Assembly (NCBI GenBank): GCA_902516465.1
Contig: CABXZD010000005.1
Span: 1-63,869 of the forward strand
DNA from: an uncultured Pelagibacteraceae bacterium
GTDB lineage: Bacteria; Pseudomonadota; Alphaproteobacteria; Pelagibacterales; Pelagibacteraceae
Direction of reading: 5' to 3'
DNA length: 63,869 nucleotides
Every line of letters begins with the position of its first letter. Positions within the stretch are counted from its first letter, which is position 1. Positions 47,574 to 56,678 of the stretch are shown in pieces. The position numbers and the translations under genes are program-made. The notes below the pieces were generated by a model. That model did no database searches. It was not told the DNA's origin and saw only the letters and a list, made by a program, of their open reading frames with translations.

Positions 47574-48659
47574 ATGTCCGTTAAAAATGATTTCGTAAAA
47601 TTTGATAAAGTAGATAAAAGCTATGATGGAAAGATCTTAGTTGTAAAGGATTTACAATTAGATATTGCTGAAGGTGAATTTGTAACAATGTTAGGTCCCT
47701 CAGGCTCAGGCAAAACAACATGTTTAATGATGTTAGCTGGTTTTGAAACTCCTACTAATGGAGAGATATATCTAGATGGAAATGCAATTTCAAGTATTCC
47801 TCCACATAAAAGGGGTATTGGTATGGTATTTCAAAATTATGCCTTGTTTCCTCATATGACAGTATACGAAAATTTGGCATTTCCATTAAGAGTTAGAAAA
47901 ATTCCTAAAGATGAAGCAGATAAAAAAATCGATAAAGCTTTATCTATGGTATCTTTACAAGGCTTTGCTCAAAGAATGCCAGGCCAGTTATCTGGAGGAC
48001 AACAACAAAGAGTAGCAGTAGCAAGGTCATTAGTTTTTGATCCTCAGCTAGTTTTAATGGATGAACCCCTTGGAGCTTTAGATAAAAACTTAAGGGAAAG
48101 TATGCAATATGAAATTAAACATATTCATGAAAACATTGGAGTTACGGTTGTTTACGTTACTCATGATCAAAGTGAGGCTTTAACAATGTCAAATCGAATT
48201 GCAGTTTTTAATGATGGTAAAGTTCAACAGCTTTCAAGCCCTGATGAACTCTACGAAAAGCCAGTTAATTCGTTTGTTGCGGAATTTATTGGAGAGAACA
48301 ACACTTTTGAGGGTGAAGTTTTAGAAATTTCTGGAGAAAAATGTAAAATTAAACTTTCAAGTGCAGAAATATTAGCAAATCCAATATCAGTTAAAGAAAA
48401 AGGAGAGAGAACAACAGTATCTATCAGACCCGAGAGAGCATTAATTAATCCTACTGATAAAATGGATAATATACATAATGGAAAGATAGAAGAGGTTATT
48501 TATCATGGAGATCACACGAGAGTAAGAATAAATCTTTTAGGTAATTCAGAATTTATTTTAAAAGTTCCTAATAGTTCATCTAATTTGGATATTAAATTAG
48601 GAAATGAAATTAAAATCGGCTGGAATAGTGATGATGCTAGAGCCCTAGACCCAAAATAG
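47574..48659 (+). CDS. potA: ABC transporter ATPase, spermidine/putrescine (PotA) type
   Basis: A 361-residue importer ATPase. Walker A GPSGSGKTT (about residues 42-50), Q-loop VFQNYALFPHMT, signature LSGGQQQRVAVARSL, Walker B LVLMDEPLGALD and switch H in VTHDQSEAL are complete. The C-terminal TOBE domain (from about residue 240) is normal for PotA/FbpC-type subunits. The genes for the binding protein and two permeases follow, so this is a full importer. It starts 51 bp after the DoeA-family gene and is likely read through from it. Confidence 0.92.
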   Translation: MSVKNDFVKFDKVDKSYDGKILVVKDLQLDIAEGEFVTMLGPSGSGKTTCLMMLAGFETPTNGEIYLDGNAISSIPPHKRGIGMVFQNYALFPHMTVYENLAFPLRVRKIPKDEADKKIDKALSMVSLQGFAQRMPGQLSGGQQQRVAVARSLVFDPQLVLMDEPLGALDKNLRESMQYEIKHIHENIGVTVVYVTHDQSEALTMSNRIAVFNDGKVQQLSSPDELYEKPVNSFVAEFIGENNTFEGEVLEISGEKCKIKLSSAEILANPISVKEKGERTTVSIRPERALINPTDKMDNIHNGKIEEVIYHGDHTRVRINLLGNSEFILKVPNSSSNLDIKLGNEIKIGWNSDDARALDPK

Positions 48660-48694
48660 ACATCTTTAAACTATAATATCCCACAAATGGCCTG

Positions 48695-48723
48695 TTGACT
48701 CTCTTTATCGATCTTGTTGTAAT
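48695..48723 (+). promoter_or_regulatory. promoter of the solute-binding protein gene
   Basis: TTGACT (48695-48700), a 17-base spacer and TGTAAT (48718-48723) make one of the best sigma-70-like promoters in the window. A strong GGAGG ribosome site (48750-48754) and a 10-bp palindrome CGTTTAAACG (48741-48750) follow before the ATG at 48759. Confidence 0.62.
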
Positions 48724-48758
48724 ATATTTTTATAAAAAAACGTTTAAACGGAGGAAAA

Positions 48759-49874
48759 ATGAATAAGATTAGTAAATTATTACTAGCCCTATCTCTTGCA
48801 TTTTCTGTAACTACATCAGCGTTCGCAGTTACTGTGGCGTCGTGGGGTGGAGCTTATACTGAAAGTCAAAAATTAGGTTATGGTGATCCTACTGCTAAAA
48901 AACTTGGTATCGATATTAACTGGGTTGATTACTCTGGTGGATTATCAGAAATTAAAGCACAAAAAGAAGCTGGTGCAATTACGTGGGATATAATTGACGT
49001 ATTTGCTATGGATACTATTAATGGTTGTGATGAAGGATTATTTGTTAAATTTGATTTTGACAAAGATTTTCCAGCTGCACCAGATGGAACTCCAGCAAGT
49101 AAAGATTTCTTTACTTCAATGCCAAGTGAATGTGCTGTAGGAAATATTTTATACTCTTGGAACTATGCTTATAACAGTGATAACGTTAAAGGCACTCCAA
49201 AGACTATCAAAGATTTCTTTAATACTAAAAAATTTCCAGGAAAAAGAGCTATCTACACTGGCGCTCTAACTAATTTAGAGATTGCTTTAGCTGCAGATGG
49301 TGTAAAACCAGGAAAAGGTGGAGCAAAAATCTATAAAGCTTTAAATACTGAAAAAGGTGTTCAAAGAGCTATGGATAAGATCAAAGAACTTTGTACAGAC
49401 CCTAAAGGTGGATGTGTATTTTGGTCTGCAGGTGCTCAACCACCAGAATTGCTAATGAGTGGTGAAGTTGTTATGGCAACTGGCTGGAATGGTAGATTCT
49501 TTAACGCAGCAGTTGGAGAAGGTGCTCCAATCGTTCAAGTTTGGGACGCACAAGGTCTTGACTATGAATACTTTGTATTAGTTAAAGGTTCGCCAAACGA
49601 AGCTGATGCTAAAAAAGCTTTAGCTGAGATGACAAGTACAGAAGGTTTAGCTGGAAGTGCAAAATATATTGCATATGCTCCTTGGAGAAAATCATCTATT
49701 GCAGTTATGGAAGCAGGTGAACCATGGTATAAAGATGGTAAAACTAACATGGTTCCAAATATGCCAACTGCACCGGCAAACACTAAAAATTACTTCTTAG
49801 TAGATCCTCTTTACTGGGCTGATAACGGCACAGAACTTGGTGAAAAATGGGAAGCAATGAAAGCAGGATTTTAA
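48759..49874 (+). CDS. potD: periplasmic substrate-binding protein, PotD/PotF-like
   Basis: The 371-residue secreted protein has a signal peptide (residues 1-23, cleaved after AFA) and then VTVASWGGAYTESQ, the opening of COG0687-type polyamine-binding proteins. Later blocks ITWDIIDVFAMD, GNILYSWNYAYNS, PGKRAIYTGAL and GEVVMATGWNGRFFNA fit the two-lobed fold. Ligands in the family include putrescine, spermidine and related amines; the exact one cannot be read. It has its own promoter, a strong ribosome site and a hairpin terminator behind it, and it is noticeably less AT-rich with more regular codons than its neighbours, suggesting high expression. Confidence 0.88.
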   Translation: MNKISKLLLALSLAFSVTTSAFAVTVASWGGAYTESQKLGYGDPTAKKLGIDINWVDYSGGLSEIKAQKEAGAITWDIIDVFAMDTINGCDEGLFVKFDFDKDFPAAPDGTPASKDFFTSMPSECAVGNILYSWNYAYNSDNVKGTPKTIKDFFNTKKFPGKRAIYTGALTNLEIALAADGVKPGKGGAKIYKALNTEKGVQRAMDKIKELCTDPKGGCVFWSAGAQPPELLMSGEVVMATGWNGRFFNAAVGEGAPIVQVWDAQGLDYEYFVLVKGSPNEADAKKALAEMTSTEGLAGSAKYIAYAPWRKSSIAVMEAGEPWYKDGKTNMVPNMPTAPANTKNYFLVDPLYWADNGTELGEKWEAMKAGF

Positions 49875-49912
49875 TTTTAAGTTTTAAAGATTAAAATTTT
49901 ATATTATATTAG

Positions 49913-49940
49913 AGGGCGGTTATGATTAACCGCCCTTTTT
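49913..49940 (+). terminator. intra-operon terminator behind the binding protein gene
   Basis: AGGGCGGTTA (49913-49922) pairs perfectly with TAACCGCCCT (49927-49936) around loop TGAT, followed by TTTTT. The permease ATG is at 49945, so the hairpin ends only about 5 bp before it and would also mask its ribosome site. Confidence 0.87.
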
Positions 49941-49944
49941 ATTT

Positions 49945-51198
49945 ATGAGCTCAGAAAACAGACAAATTTTAACTACAGATGGAATTCCTTTAGAGGTTAG
50001 CTTAAAGAAGGCTGAGAAAAAAAATAAGATCAGAGCTTTCTTACTTGTCGCTCCTTTATTACTTTTTATAATAATTACTTATGTGTTTCCAATTGGTGAC
50101 ATGCTTATGAGAAGCGTTGATGACAAAATGGTTACCGAAATGCTTCCTAAAACTTATAAATCGATGGAAAAATGGGATGGAAAAGAATTACCTCCAGAAG
50201 AAGTGTTCAAAGCTTTTTATATTGATTTTCAAAAACTAATTGAGGAAGAAAGAGAAGGAAAATTATCAACACAACTTAATTATACAAAAAATGGTTTTAA
50301 AAGTATTATCAAAAAACTTAGACGAAAATCCAAATCCTTTGAGGAAGGAAATTATAAAGAACAGATTATGGCTGTTCATAGAAGATGGGCAGATGTTGAA
50401 TATTGGAGAGCAATAAAGCGGAGGGCTCCTGCTTATACATATCAAAAATATTTAAAAGGTATGGATATGTATGAAAATGAAAAAGGAGACATTGTAAATG
50501 TTGCTGAGGATAGAAGAATTCACAGAATTTTGTGGCTTAGAACTTTAGAAATTGCATTTTTTGTTACTGTATTCTGTTTTTTAATGGCCTATCCAATCGC
50601 TCATTTGTTAGCAACGTTACCCATGAAGTACAGTAATTTATTGATGATATGTGTTTTGTTACCTTTTTGGACATCCTTACTTGTAAGGACAGCAAGTTGG
50701 ATGATTTTGTTGCAACAACAAGGAATAGTTAACGACTTTTTTGTTACGATTGGATTAGTAACAGACGATAATAGAGTCGAGATGATGTATAATAAAACCG
50801 GAAGTTATGTAGCCATGACACAAATTTTATTGCCCTTTATGGTTTTGCCGCTCTACAGTGTCATGAAAACAATCTCTCCAAGCCTAATGAGAGCTGGAAA
50901 GTCTCTAGGTGGAACACCTTTTGTAGCTTTTTGGAAAGTCTATTTCCCACTAACTATACCAGGTATTGGAGCAGGGTGTTTGTTGGTTTTTATTTTAGCT
51001 ATTGGTTATTATATCACTCCCGCATTAGTTGGAGGAGCCTCAGGAACCTTGATAAGTAATCAGATAGCATTTCATATGAAGAGTACACTTGATTGGAGTT
51101 TTGCATCTGCGATGGGACTTATGTTATTAAGTGGAGTATTAGTTATTTACTGGCTCTATAATAAATTAGTTGGAATAGATAATATAAAACTCGGATAA
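49945..51198 (+). CDS. potB: ABC transporter permease, PotB type, with long periplasmic insertion
   Basis: An inner-membrane permease of 417 residues. TM1 is at about residues 30-52 (FLLVAPLLLFIIITYVFPIG). A charged, Lys/Glu-rich segment of about 130 residues (roughly 60-190) precedes the remaining helices, which carry the EAA loop SPSLMRAGKSLGGTPF followed by WKVYFPLTIPG that docks on the ATPase. Typical PotB is about 280 residues, so the insertion between TM1 and TM2 accounts for the extra length. The second permease starts 3 bp later. Confidence 0.88.
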   Translation: MSSENRQILTTDGIPLEVSLKKAEKKNKIRAFLLVAPLLLFIIITYVFPIGDMLMRSVDDKMVTEMLPKTYKSMEKWDGKELPPEEVFKAFYIDFQKLIEEEREGKLSTQLNYTKNGFKSIIKKLRRKSKSFEEGNYKEQIMAVHRRWADVEYWRAIKRRAPAYTYQKYLKGMDMYENEKGDIVNVAEDRRIHRILWLRTLEIAFFVTVFCFLMAYPIAHLLATLPMKYSNLLMICVLLPFWTSLLVRTASWMILLQQQGIVNDFFVTIGLVTDDNRVEMMYNKTGSYVAMTQILLPFMVLPLYSVMKTISPSLMRAGKSLGGTPFVAFWKVYFPLTIPGIGAGCLLVFILAIGYYITPALVGGASGTLISNQIAFHMKSTLDWSFASAMGLMLLSGVLVIYWLYNKLVGIDNIKLG

Positions 51199-51201
51199 AA
51201 A

Positions 51202-52056
51202 ATGGCTTTACCTAAATATACTGAACCACACTATAGAATTTGGCATTATATTTACCTAACAATTTGTGCAGCAGTTTTCTTTTTTCTTATTGCTCCATTG
51301 TTTGTAATTTTTCCATTATCCTTTAATGCTGAGGAGTTTTTAGTTTTTTCTGATGGAATGAAACGTTTGGATCCTGATGCTTTCTCTTTAAGATGGTATC
51401 AAGATATGATTTATGGCACGAAAAACCCTTGGGGCTTAGCAGCAAAAAATAGTTTTATTATAGCAATTTTTGCAACTATTGGTTCAGTGCTACTTGGAAC
51501 AGTAGCAGCTTTAGGTTTGAGTAGTAGACATATGCCTTACAAAGGCTTGATCATGGCAGTTCTTATATCTCCTATGATAGTTCCTTTAATTATTTCAGGT
51601 GTAGCAATATTTTTCTTCATGGCTAAAGTTGGCTTAGCAGCAACTCATACTGGTATAGTTCTTGCACATATTATTTTAGGAACACCATTTGTAGTAATAA
51701 CTGTGACTGCTACTCTTTCAGGATTTGATCATAGTGTAACTAGAGCTGCTGCTAGTTTAGGAAGCAACCCTGTTAATACATTTATGAAAATAACTTTACC
51801 TCTAATTTTGCCTGGAGTTATATCAGGAGGATTGTTTGCATTTGTAACTTCCTTTGATGAAGTGGTAGTAGTTCTTTTTTTAGCTGGACTTGAAAATACT
51901 ACTATTCCTGTTCAAATGTGGACAGGTTTAAGAGAACAGTTAAGCCCAACTATTCTTGCTGTCGCGACTTGTCTAATTATTTTATCAACGTTAATATTAG
52001 TTACTGCTGAACTCTTAAGAAGAAGATCAGAGAGGCTTAGAGGAATAAATCGATAG
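51202..52056 (+). CDS. potC: ABC transporter permease, PotC type
   Basis: This 284-residue second permease has six predicted helices. The EAA motif RAAASLGSNPVNTFMKITLP followed by LILPG is in the standard place near residue 200. The family-typical IAPLFVIFPLSFN precedes the first periplasmic loop. It forms the heteromeric channel with the PotB-type subunit. It begins 3 bp after the previous stop; the next gene, a fatty-acid-oxidation-like fusion enzyme, begins 11 bp after its stop and is probably on the same transcript. Confidence 0.9.
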   Translation: MALPKYTEPHYRIWHYIYLTICAAVFFFLIAPLFVIFPLSFNAEEFLVFSDGMKRLDPDAFSLRWYQDMIYGTKNPWGLAAKNSFIIAIFATIGSVLLGTVAALGLSSRHMPYKGLIMAVLISPMIVPLIISGVAIFFFMAKVGLAATHTGIVLAHIILGTPFVVITVTATLSGFDHSVTRAAASLGSNPVNTFMKITLPLILPGVISGGLFAFVTSFDEVVVVLFLAGLENTTIPVQMWTGLREQLSPTILAVATCLIILSTLILVTAELLRRRSERLRGINR

Positions 52057-52067
52057 TAAATCATTTT

Positions 52068-54290
52068 ATGAACATTAAAAATGTAGTGGTGATTGGCTCA
52101 GGTACAATGGGAAGTGGTATAGCTGCTCATTTATGTAACGCAAATGTTCCTGTCACATTGCTTGATTTAACAACTGAAATAAGTGAAAAAGCTAGAGAAA
52201 GAATTCACAAGTCAAGACCACCTTTGCTAATCGATAGATCTAAAATCAATAACATAAAAGTTGGCAATATAGATGATAATTTTGATGTGGTTAAAGGTGC
52301 CGATTGGGTGGTCGAGGCAGTTGTTGAAAGAATTGATATTAAGCATAAAATTTATAAAAAAATATTTAAAATGAGAAAAGATGGAGCTATTGTTTCCTCA
52401 AATACTTCATCGATACCTATCAAAGTACTATCAGAACATTTAACGGACTCGGAAAAAAAAGATTTTTGCATCACCCACTTTTTTAATCCAGTTAGATATA
52501 TGGGTTTATTAGAAATAGTAAAAAGTGAAAATAATGACCTAAATAAAATAAATGAATTAAAAGAATTTTGCGAAATGGAATTAGGTAAAGGAGCAATTGT
52601 TTGTAACGATACTCCAGGATTTTTAGGTAACAGAGTTGGTGTTTATGCTATGCAAATAGCAATGACGGAGGCTTTTAAAATGAAACTTTCTGTGGAAGAA
52701 GCAGACGCTATTTTTGGAAGACCTATGGGAATCCCAAAAACGGGAGTTTTTGGGCTTTATGATTTAATTGGTATTGATTTGATGGCTGATGTACTTAAAA
52801 GTTTTATTAAAGAACTTCCAGAGACTGATGAATTCCATGAGGTTGCGAAAGAAATTCCACTGGTAAAAAAATTAATTGAAACAGGATACACCGGAAGAAA
52901 AGGTAAAGGTGGTTTTTATAGAATGAATAAATCTGGAGCTACTAAAGTAATGGAAGCCATTAATCTAGAAACTGGTAGTTATTCACCTAGTAAAAAGATT
53001 GATGTAAAATCTGATAAAGTAGATCTTAATGGATTAATTGATAGAAAAGATAAATATGGTGACTATGCTTGGTCCGTAATATCTAAGATAATCAAATATG
53101 CATCTTCATTAGTGCCAGGTATTACAAAAGAATTTAATGATATTGATGAAGCAATGAGACTTGGATTTAATTGGGCAAAAGGCCCTTTTGAAATGCTAGA
53201 AGAAATTGGAGTAAAAAAATTTTTTGACAAAGTAGATGATTTTAGTGGGAATAATTTTTTGAAAAATTTATCTGAAACTAAAAACCAGAATTTTTATGGA
53301 GAAAGACAAAAATATACAAATATTGAAACTTTAGGAAAAGTTAAGAAAACAGCCTCAAGTTTGGATGGAAACGATTCTGCAAAAATATATAGGTTTAATG
53401 ATTATAATATTGTTGAATTTACTACTAAAGCTAATGCGTTAGATTATGATTCTATGGATGCTTTAAAAAAAGCAACCGATAAACCTCTGATAATAATCAA
53501 CGAGAGTATGCAATTTTCTGCTGGTGTTAACTTAACTTACACTATGCAATTTGCTGATAAGAAAGATTTTAAATCTATAGAAAAATTTATTAAATATTTT
53601 CAAGAAACATGTAAGCATTTAAAATATTCAAAATATCCAGTGATCTCAGCTCCTTCTGGATTAACATTGGGAGGAGGATTTGAAGTAATGGTTCAAAGTA
53701 ACTTTGTTGCTGCACATACTAACATAGTGGTTGGATTAGTTGAGACTATCGTTGGTTTAATTCCAGCAGGTGGAGGATGTAAAGAAATGTTAGCAAGATG
53801 GCAAAACACAGATGAAGCAAAAAAAGATCCTAATTTTGCACCTCTTAAAGTGTTTGATATAATTGGGTATGGAAAGACTGCTTCGTCTCCAGTAGAAGCA
53901 GAACCTATGAGGTATTTAAGACCAAGTGATAAAAAGATAATGAATAGGAATAGTTTATTAGAAGTTTCAAAAAAAATTCTTTTAGATAATAAAGATTTTC
54001 AGGCACCAAACGAGTTAGAGTTTAGACTCCCTGGAAAAAGAGTAAGAGGAGAAATGGATAAGATTATAGAAAAACTTTATAATGATAAAGTAATATTAGA
54101 ACATGGAGTTGAAGTTGCAAATGAATTAGCACATGTATTAAGCGGTGGTGATACGACTATCGATAAAACGTTATCTGAAGACGATTTGTTTAAATTAGAA
54201 CTAGATGCCTTCATGAAATTAATGGAGACTCAAAAAACTCAAGATAGAATTAAGCATACTTTAGCAACTGGAAAACCCTTAATTAATTAA
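52068..54290 (+). CDS. fadN: 3-hydroxyacyl-CoA dehydrogenase/enoyl-CoA hydratase fusion (FadN-like)
   Basis: A 740-residue bifunctional enzyme with the FadN order: dehydrogenase first, hydratase second. The NAD loop is VIGSGTMGSGIAAHL (residues 7-21). The dehydrogenase catalytic His is in CITHFFNPVRYMG and GFLGNRVG follows. A second helical domain spans about 330-410. The hydratase domain has ALDYDSMDAL, TLGGGFEVMVQSN and GLVETIVGLIPAGGG with both Glu positions kept. It would hydrate an enoyl-CoA and oxidise the 3-hydroxyacyl-CoA. No thiolase or acyl-CoA dehydrogenase is adjacent, and its position behind a transporter suggests a special acid substrate. Confidence 0.88.
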   Translation: MNIKNVVVIGSGTMGSGIAAHLCNANVPVTLLDLTTEISEKARERIHKSRPPLLIDRSKINNIKVGNIDDNFDVVKGADWVVEAVVERIDIKHKIYKKIFKMRKDGAIVSSNTSSIPIKVLSEHLTDSEKKDFCITHFFNPVRYMGLLEIVKSENNDLNKINELKEFCEMELGKGAIVCNDTPGFLGNRVGVYAMQIAMTEAFKMKLSVEEADAIFGRPMGIPKTGVFGLYDLIGIDLMADVLKSFIKELPETDEFHEVAKEIPLVKKLIETGYTGRKGKGGFYRMNKSGATKVMEAINLETGSYSPSKKIDVKSDKVDLNGLIDRKDKYGDYAWSVISKIIKYASSLVPGITKEFNDIDEAMRLGFNWAKGPFEMLEEIGVKKFFDKVDDFSGNNFLKNLSETKNQNFYGERQKYTNIETLGKVKKTASSLDGNDSAKIYRFNDYNIVEFTTKANALDYDSMDALKKATDKPLIIINESMQFSAGVNLTYTMQFADKKDFKSIEKFIKYFQETCKHLKYSKYPVISAPSGLTLGGGFEVMVQSNFVAAHTNIVVGLVETIVGLIPAGGGCKEMLARWQNTDEAKKDPNFAPLKVFDIIGYGKTASSPVEAEPMRYLRPSDKKIMNRNSLLEVSKKILLDNKDFQAPNELEFRLPGKRVRGEMDKIIEKLYNDKVILEHGVEVANELAHVLSGGDTTIDKTLSEDDLFKLELDAFMKLMETQKTQDRIKHTLATGKPLIN

Positions 54291-54926
54291 CATTCTTAAA
54301 GAGTTAATAAAATCTGGTCTTAATACATATTCAGATTTATCCAGATATTTTATTTTTTCTAAAGCTTCTAAACCATAAACTACTTTCCCAATAGGTGTGT
54401 ATTCGGTTTCATATAATGGCTCGTCTTTGAGAATTATGAAGAACTGACTATCCTCGGAATTATATTTTTTGGTCCTTACCAAACCAACGCTTCCTCTATC
54501 AAAATTAAAAGGAGCATCTATTTCTGAATTAATGGTACCCAATCCAGATTTTCCAGTGCCAATTTTTCCATAATTTAAACTTCCTTTTTTTCCAAATTCC
54601 AGATCTCCTGCTTGAACAAGGGTGTCCTTAATAACTCTATGAAATGCAACATCGTCGTATGCCTTAGATCTAATTAATTGCTTAAATCTCTTTACAGCAT
54701 TTGGGGAAATATCAGGATAAAGTTCCATTATCACATTTCCACATTCAACGTTTAATATTGCAATATTACCTGGGTCCTTAAAAGTAATTTCTTGAGGGTC
54801 GAAATTTTTTACAAATAAACATTTATTTTTTATAGAAAAAAAAGAACCAAAGGAAAAAATTGCCAAAATAATTATAAATGTAAAAATTATTTTTTCAGAC
54901 GTCGAGGCTTTAATCTTTTTTATCAT
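54279..54926 (-). CDS. cyclophilin-type peptidyl-prolyl cis-trans isomerase, membrane-anchored
   Basis: The 215-residue protein has one N-terminal membrane segment (about residues 12-32, KIIFTFIIILAIFSFGSFF), which probably anchors it facing the periplasm. A cyclophilin domain follows: VIMELYPDISPNAVKRFKQL, AFHRVIKDTLVQAGD, GSVGLVRT, SQFFIIL and YTPIGKVVYG. Bacterial members often replace the usual tryptophan, as seems the case here. It helps fold exported proteins. It overlaps the metallopeptidase gene start-to-stop by 4 bp and converges with fadN. Confidence 0.88.
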   Translation of the reverse strand: MIKKIKASTSEKIIFTFIIILAIFSFGSFFSIKNKCLFVKNFDPQEITFKDPGNIAILNVECGNVIMELYPDISPNAVKRFKQLIRSKAYDDVAFHRVIKDTLVQAGDLEFGKKGSLNYGKIGTGKSGLGTINSEIDAPFNFDRGSVGLVRTKKYNSEDSQFFIILKDEPLYETEYTPIGKVVYGLEALEKIKYLDKSEYVLRPDFINSLRMLIN

Positions 54927-55657
54927 AAGTTAAAATTTTGGTCAATTTTTAAAATATTGCTTTTAATAAATTGAATTTTTTTTTTTAAAATTGGATCAGG
55001 ATTACTTAGGTTTACTCCAATCATTAAATGAGAAAAAACTTCAGCCATATCCTCGGATGCAGTGGATTGTGAATACTCCGTAAAAAATCCTGCAGTGTTT
55101 GAATAAGTATCTAATCCCAATTTATCAGTACAAGTTGAGCACTCAGCATATTCAAATTCTTTAACATTAAAATTTGACCAAACTTTTTCATCAAATACCT
55201 CTTTAAAAGAATCATTTATAATATGAAAAACCTCGTGGTGAATTACACGTTCAAAATATTTTTTATCAAATTTCACATCTAGTATTAAAGTTTTCATTAT
55301 ATTATCTGGAATTCCAGCAGTGTTGATATTCGAGATAGATAAATCCTCACACATAACAATATATTTTAGATTAATCTTTTTGAGAAATTTTTGATCGTAT
55401 CTGTTTAGACTTTCTTTAATTATTTTATATTTTTCATCTAAAATATCTTTTTTAGAGTTGTAACATTTTATATTTTTTTCAGTTCCGAGAGTGAATGGTT
55501 TTTTAGCATATAAGTATCTAAGTTTATTTGCAGTTTTGATATCGTAAATTTCTAAATTTGGAATTTTTATTAGATTGTAAATTGTATCTGCTTGAGTTTG
55601 AGTAAAAATAAATAAAGATAGTATAATTGATCTAATTAGGCTCATATATATAGACAT
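54923..55657 (-). CDS. putative exported HExxH zinc metallopeptidase
   Basis: The 244-residue product begins with a signal peptide (SLIRSIILSLFIFTQTQA, cut near residue 23). The zinc motif HEVFH is at residues 141-145, and the third ligand is plausibly the Glu of SEDMAEVFSHL at about 207, a gluzincin-like layout. Cysteines in CSTCTDKLG could form a disulfide. The family is not one I can name with certainty; substrate unknown. A second ATG four codons in gives a slightly shorter signal. It overlaps the cyclophilin gene by 4 bp, suggesting joint periplasmic work. Confidence 0.62.
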   Translation of the reverse strand: MSIYMSLIRSIILSLFIFTQTQADTIYNLIKIPNLEIYDIKTANKLRYLYAKKPFTLGTEKNIKCYNSKKDILDEKYKIIKESLNRYDQKFLKKINLKYIVMCEDLSISNINTAGIPDNIMKTLILDVKFDKKYFERVIHHEVFHIINDSFKEVFDEKVWSNFNVKEFEYAECSTCTDKLGLDTYSNTAGFFTEYSQSTASEDMAEVFSHLMIGVNLSNPDPILKKKIQFIKSNILKIDQNFNL

Positions 55658-55698
55658 AGAAGATATTCCAATTTAATTGAATGTGATACAATTTTACT

Positions 55699-56658
55699 GT
55701 GAAAAAAAAAAGAAATAAAGATCCAATCCAACCAGTAAGTGGAACCAAAGTACCTCGGTTTGCTGGTCCCTCAACATTTGCAAGATTGCCAGAGTTAAGA
55801 GATGTTGAAAGTTGTGATGTTGCAATCGTTGGTATACCATTTGATGCAGGTACTAGTTATAGACCAGGTGCAAGATTTGGACCTCAAAGTATTAGACAAG
55901 CATCTAGACATTTAAGAACAAATTATCATCCCAATTATGATATAGAGCCATTTAAAATCCAACAAGTTGCTGATGCAGGTGATATTACTTGCAACCCTTT
56001 TAATATAGACGAAGCAATAAAACAAATAGAAGTAGGAGCTGAAGAATTATTAAATAAAGTTGGAGGAATTATAAGTTTAGGAGGTGACCATACAATTGCA
56101 TTTCCATTGTTAAAGGCAATCAACAAAATAAATAAAGGGCCTGTAGCTCTAGTTCATTTTGATGCTCATTTAGATACGTGGGATACTTACTTTGGCGCGC
56201 CTTATACCCATGGCACACCCTTTAGAAGGGCAAGAGAAGAGAATTTATTTTTAGATGATGCCTCAATGCATGTGGGTATTAGAGGTCCATTATATAGTAA
56301 AGAGGATCTAAAAAATGATGAAAGTTTTGGATTTAAAATAATTCACTGTGATGAATTCCAAACACAAGGGACAGACAAAATTGCTCAAAGAATTAAAAAA
56401 AGAGTAGGAAATAATCCTTTATATTTGTCTATTGATATTGATGTGTTAGATCCTGCCTTTGCACCTGGTACAGGCACTCCAGAAATTGCCGGGATGTCTT
56501 CAAGAGAAATGGTTAATGTTTTAAGAGGTTTATCCGGTTTAAACCTAATTTCTGCAGATATCGTAGAAGTTTCTCCAGCATATGATCATGCGGAAGTTAC
56601 TTCTCTTGCTGCAGCAACTATAGTGTATGAATTAACAAATTTATTTGCAAAAAAATAA
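55699..56658 (+). CDS. speB: ureohydrolase, agmatinase family (agmatinase or guanidinobutyrase)
   Basis: This 319-residue binuclear manganese ureohydrolase releases urea from a guanidino substrate. Metal ligands are in SLGGDHT, HFDAHLDTWD and LSIDIDVLDPAFAPGTGTPE. The N-terminal VGIPFDAGTSYRPGARFGP and the EIAGM...DIVEVSPAYD blocks fit the agmatinase/guanidinobutyrase branch rather than arginase. Agmatine would give putrescine, matching the polyamine-type transporter 3.6 kb upstream. The start is a GTG at 55699. The aldehyde dehydrogenase gene follows 20 bp later. Confidence 0.87.
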   Translation: MKKKRNKDPIQPVSGTKVPRFAGPSTFARLPELRDVESCDVAIVGIPFDAGTSYRPGARFGPQSIRQASRHLRTNYHPNYDIEPFKIQQVADAGDITCNPFNIDEAIKQIEVGAEELLNKVGGIISLGGDHTIAFPLLKAINKINKGPVALVHFDAHLDTWDTYFGAPYTHGTPFRRAREENLFLDDASMHVGIRGPLYSKEDLKNDESFGFKIIHCDEFQTQGTDKIAQRIKKRVGNNPLYLSIDIDVLDPAFAPGTGTPEIAGMSSREMVNVLRGLSGLNLISADIVEVSPAYDHAEVTSLAAATIVYELTNLFAKK

Positions 56659-56678
56659 TCAAGGATTATTAAACTTCT

